This document shows, piece after piece, positions 14,807 to 16,299 of a stretch of 16,299 bases of DNA. Positions within the stretch are counted from its first letter, which is position 1; each line of letters begins with the position of its first letter. Position numbers and translations under genes: made by a program. The stretch comes from Nitrospinota bacterium (GTDB lineage: Bacteria; JADFOP01; DATKYB01): positions 1 through 16,299 of the forward strand of contig DATKYB010000019.1 of the NCBI GenBank assembly GCA_035528715.1, written 5' to 3'. The notes under the pieces are model-generated. The model was given only the letters and a program-made list of their open reading frames with translations, searched no databases and was not told the DNA's origin.

Positions 14807-15169
14807 CTAAGATTCTTTACTGTTAAATTTATCTGGTCCTTCGGAAAGGAGATTTGTATCTTTTTTATTGCTTAAGGATTCTTCTATGGGCAGATTTCTG
14901 AGGCTGACCAATTCCTTTTCTATTTCTCTTATCTTCTTGTCCTTTTTTTTAATACTATATTTTAATTTCATTCTTTCAAATAAGTTAATGATCCATACGA
15001 AAACAGCTCCGAGAAACAGTCCTAATAGGATAACTAAAAAAAGTGGAACCTCTGGAGACTCAAGATTAAAATAATAATAGAGCTTAGTTGGTGTGTTATT
15101 TTTAACGGCAAAGGTTACTAACAAAATCATAATTATTAAACCCAGGATAAATTTTAGTGATGGCAACAT
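14807..15169 (-). CDS. lapA: LapA-family inner membrane protein (DUF1049)
   Basis: 120 aa, ATG at 15169 with SD AAGGAAG 7 nt upstream, stop TAG. Two TM segments (about 5-23 and 41-64), with FAVKNN between them typical of the family, then a charged coiled-coil region (about 66-95: KLKYSIKKKDKKIREIEKEL) and a polar tail. E. coli LapA (102 aa) has the same form and pairs with LapB in control of LpxC turnover and LPS assembly. The direct lapA-lapB order supports the call, and implies that LPS is made. Confidence 0.88.
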   Translation of the reverse strand: MLPSLKFILGLIIMILLVTFAVKNNTPTKLYYYFNLESPEVPLFLVILLGLFLGAVFVWIINLFERMKLKYSIKKKDKKIREIEKELVSLRNLPIEESLSNKKDTNLLSEGPDKFNSKES

Positions 15170-15190
15170 AACAGTTCTTCCTTATTAAGG

Positions 15191-15679
15191 TTATAATTTA
15201 ATTTTTTTAAATAATGGAAATAACTTTCTATATGTGGTATGAAGATGCTCTGGAAATACTTTTATCTCTGCAAGCATAGGCATAAAATTTGTATCTCCTG
15301 CCCAACGGGGAACAACATGAACATGCATATGTTCTTCAACACCAGCCCCAGCAATCTTACCCTCATTAACACCTATATTGAATCCGTCTGGCTTAAAGGT
15401 CTTTCTGAGGATTTCAATACTCTTTTGAACAATCAAGGCTACTTCAAAAATCTCTTCACTCTTTAGTTTGGTAAAAGAAGATACATGTCTATAAGGAGCA
15501 ATCATAATATGGCTATAGGCATATGGAAATATATTTAAGATAACAAAAGATAAACAACCTTTATAAAGAATGTAATTTTTTCTATCGCTTTTCATCTTTG
15601 GCTTTTCACAAAAAATACATTCTTTAGATTCACTATCCTCAATATACTCCATTCTCCATGGAGCCCATATTCTCTTCAC
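15191..15679 (-). CDS. HIT-family nucleotide hydrolase/phosphorylase
   Basis: 162 aa, GTG at 15679 with SD GAGAGG about 9 nt upstream, stop TAA. Starts with the 'IWAPWRMEYI' block and a CxxC pair (C21, C24) typical of the Ap4A-phosphorylase-like branch of HIT proteins, and has the histidine triad H117-M-H119-V-H121 in EEHMHVHVVPRW. The middle histidine of the triad is the usual nucleophile. Relatives hydrolyse or phosphorolyse dinucleoside polyphosphates or adenylylated compounds; the true substrate here is not known. C21, C24 and nearby histidines could bind zinc. It lies 25 nt after ybeY and 21 nt before lapA, within one operon. Confidence 0.92.
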   Translation of the reverse strand: MKRIWAPWRMEYIEDSESKECIFCEKPKMKSDRKNYILYKGCLSFVILNIFPYAYSHIMIAPYRHVSSFTKLKSEEIFEVALIVQKSIEILRKTFKPDGFNIGVNEGKIAGAGVEEHMHVHVVPRWAGDTNFMPMLAEIKVFPEHLHTTYRKLFPLFKKIKL

Positions 15680-15704
15680 AAATATTATCCTCTCTTAAAA
15701 ACTT

Positions 15705-16139
15705 TTATAAAATATTCCTCAATATTTTCTGTTCTTGATCCTTCATCCTTTTAGCATATTCATCAGAATCTTCATGATGATAACCTAATAAATGCAAAAT
15801 TCCATGAACGATTAATATCAAAACTTCATCTATGATATCATGCCCTCTTTCATTCGCCTGATTTGATGCTGTCTCCAAGGATATGATAATATCGCCCAAT
15901 AACCATCTATTGACCTCTGCTCCCTCACCTTCTCCCATTGAAAAAGAAAGAACATCAGTAGAATTGTCAATCCCTCTATATTGTTTGTTTAATTTTTGAA
16001 TTTCCTTATCGTCAACAAGTAGGATGCTCAATTCACTCTCGTTACAACCTAAATCTTCGAGAACTTTCTTTGTCTTCTTTTCTATTAAATCTATATCTAT
16101 CTCTATCCTTTTTTGCTGATTCTTTATTAATATCTCCAT
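15705..16139 (-). CDS. ybeY: rRNA maturation endonuclease YbeY
   Basis: 144 aa, ATG at 16139 with SD GGAG 6 nt upstream, stop TAA. The zinc motif reads H112-GILH116-LLGYH-H122; the three histidine ligands are present, while the common Asp before the last one (GYDH) is His. The conserved YRGIDNSTDVLSF block with its Arg (R55) is intact. YbeY is a metal-dependent endoribonuclease for 16S rRNA 3' end maturation and ribosome quality control. Its SD lies inside the end of the upstream ORF, whose TGA is only two codons before and in the same frame as this ATG. Confidence 0.96.
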   Translation of the reverse strand: MEILIKNQQKRIEIDIDLIEKKTKKVLEDLGCNESELSILLVDDKEIQKLNKQYRGIDNSTDVLSFSMGEGEGAEVNRWLLGDIIISLETASNQANERGHDIIDEVLILIVHGILHLLGYHHEDSDEYAKRMKDQEQKILRNIL

Positions 16140-16142
16140 TAA

Positions 16143-16298
16143 TCACTCCAACAGGAGGAGCATAAAAGCTGCTAACAGAAGCCATTTTGATATCTGAGAT
16201 TTTAAAAGATGGTCCGAAAAGTCTTTTCTATAAGAAACAGAAGCCTTTTTGGGTTTTATTTTCAAAATCTTAATTTTCTTTCTCTTTTCGTTATCCAT
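16143..16298 (-). CDS. Short ORF with basic N-terminus and one TM segment (may extend off the window)
   Basis: 51 codons from an ATG at 16298, ending at TGA (16145-16143). The single base before the ATG is all that is left of the window, so an earlier start cannot be ruled out. A very basic cytoplasmic stretch (EKRKKIKILKIKPKKAS) leads to one TM helix (KWLLLAAFMLLLLE). This looks like the start of the 7TM-HD domain protein (YqfF/PgpH) that stands between phoH and ybeY in many bacteria, but it stops right after the first helix. It may be the stub of a deleted 7TM-HD gene or a free-standing small membrane protein. Confidence 0.5.
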   Translation of the reverse strand: MDNEKRKKIKILKIKPKKASVSYRKDFSDHLLKSQISKWLLLAAFMLLLLE

Positions 16299-16299
16299 C

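Overview
The window is AT-rich chromosomal DNA from a diderm, LPS-bearing bacterium. Evidence for this is a LapA/LapB pair that controls LPS synthesis, a prolipoprotein diacylglyceryl transferase, exported TPR and M16 proteins, and a LysM lipoprotein. The gene set (tandem M16 protease, exported PIMT, lapAB, era-recO-lgt) and an AspRS with the non-discriminating signature suggest an uncultured lineage near Desulfobacterota, Nitrospinota or Schekmanbacteria. That placement is inference. All genes except pcm lie on the minus strand.

Layout, left to right. 1-478: 5' part of an exported TPR gene that starts with TTG and runs off the left edge, with its own promoter. 606-1540: tRNA-Gly(CCC) followed, 28 nt after its encoded CCA, by a PHP-domain phosphoesterase of the RNase AM/YciV type, probably on one transcript. 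1621-3111: a CCA-adding-enzyme-family nucleotidyltransferase with altered catalytic motifs. 3112-3445: a mostly empty gap that includes a 29-codon in-frame extension of the next gene beyond a TGA. 3446-9218: a string read era > recO > lgt > two-domain M16 peptidase > unknown exported protein. 9219-10255: an accessory-looking stretch with an orphan four-TM protein, two pairs of 11-bp Pho-box-like direct repeats, a short plus-strand ORF with a strong ribosome binding site, and two terminators. 10256-12658: a LysM lipoprotein with its own strong promoter, and aspS. 12867-13610: an exported protein-isoaspartate methyltransferase, divergent from aspS and overlapping lapB tail to tail. 13596-16299: a compact operon read (membrane-anchor ORF) > ybeY > HIT > lapA > lapB.

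Much of the window concerns RNA maturation (tRNA-Gly, RNase AM-like PHP protein, CCA enzyme family, Era, YbeY) and envelope quality control (LapA/B, Lgt, M16, LysM lipoprotein, exported PIMT). No CRISPR array, integrase, transposase or defence island was seen. The points most worth a second look are the in-frame TGA with coding-like sequence after it, the altered active site of the CCA-type enzyme next to a tRNA that already encodes CCA, the Pho-box-like repeats around the orphan membrane gene, the apparent stub of a 7TM-HD gene before ybeY, and the exported SAM-dependent repair enzyme.
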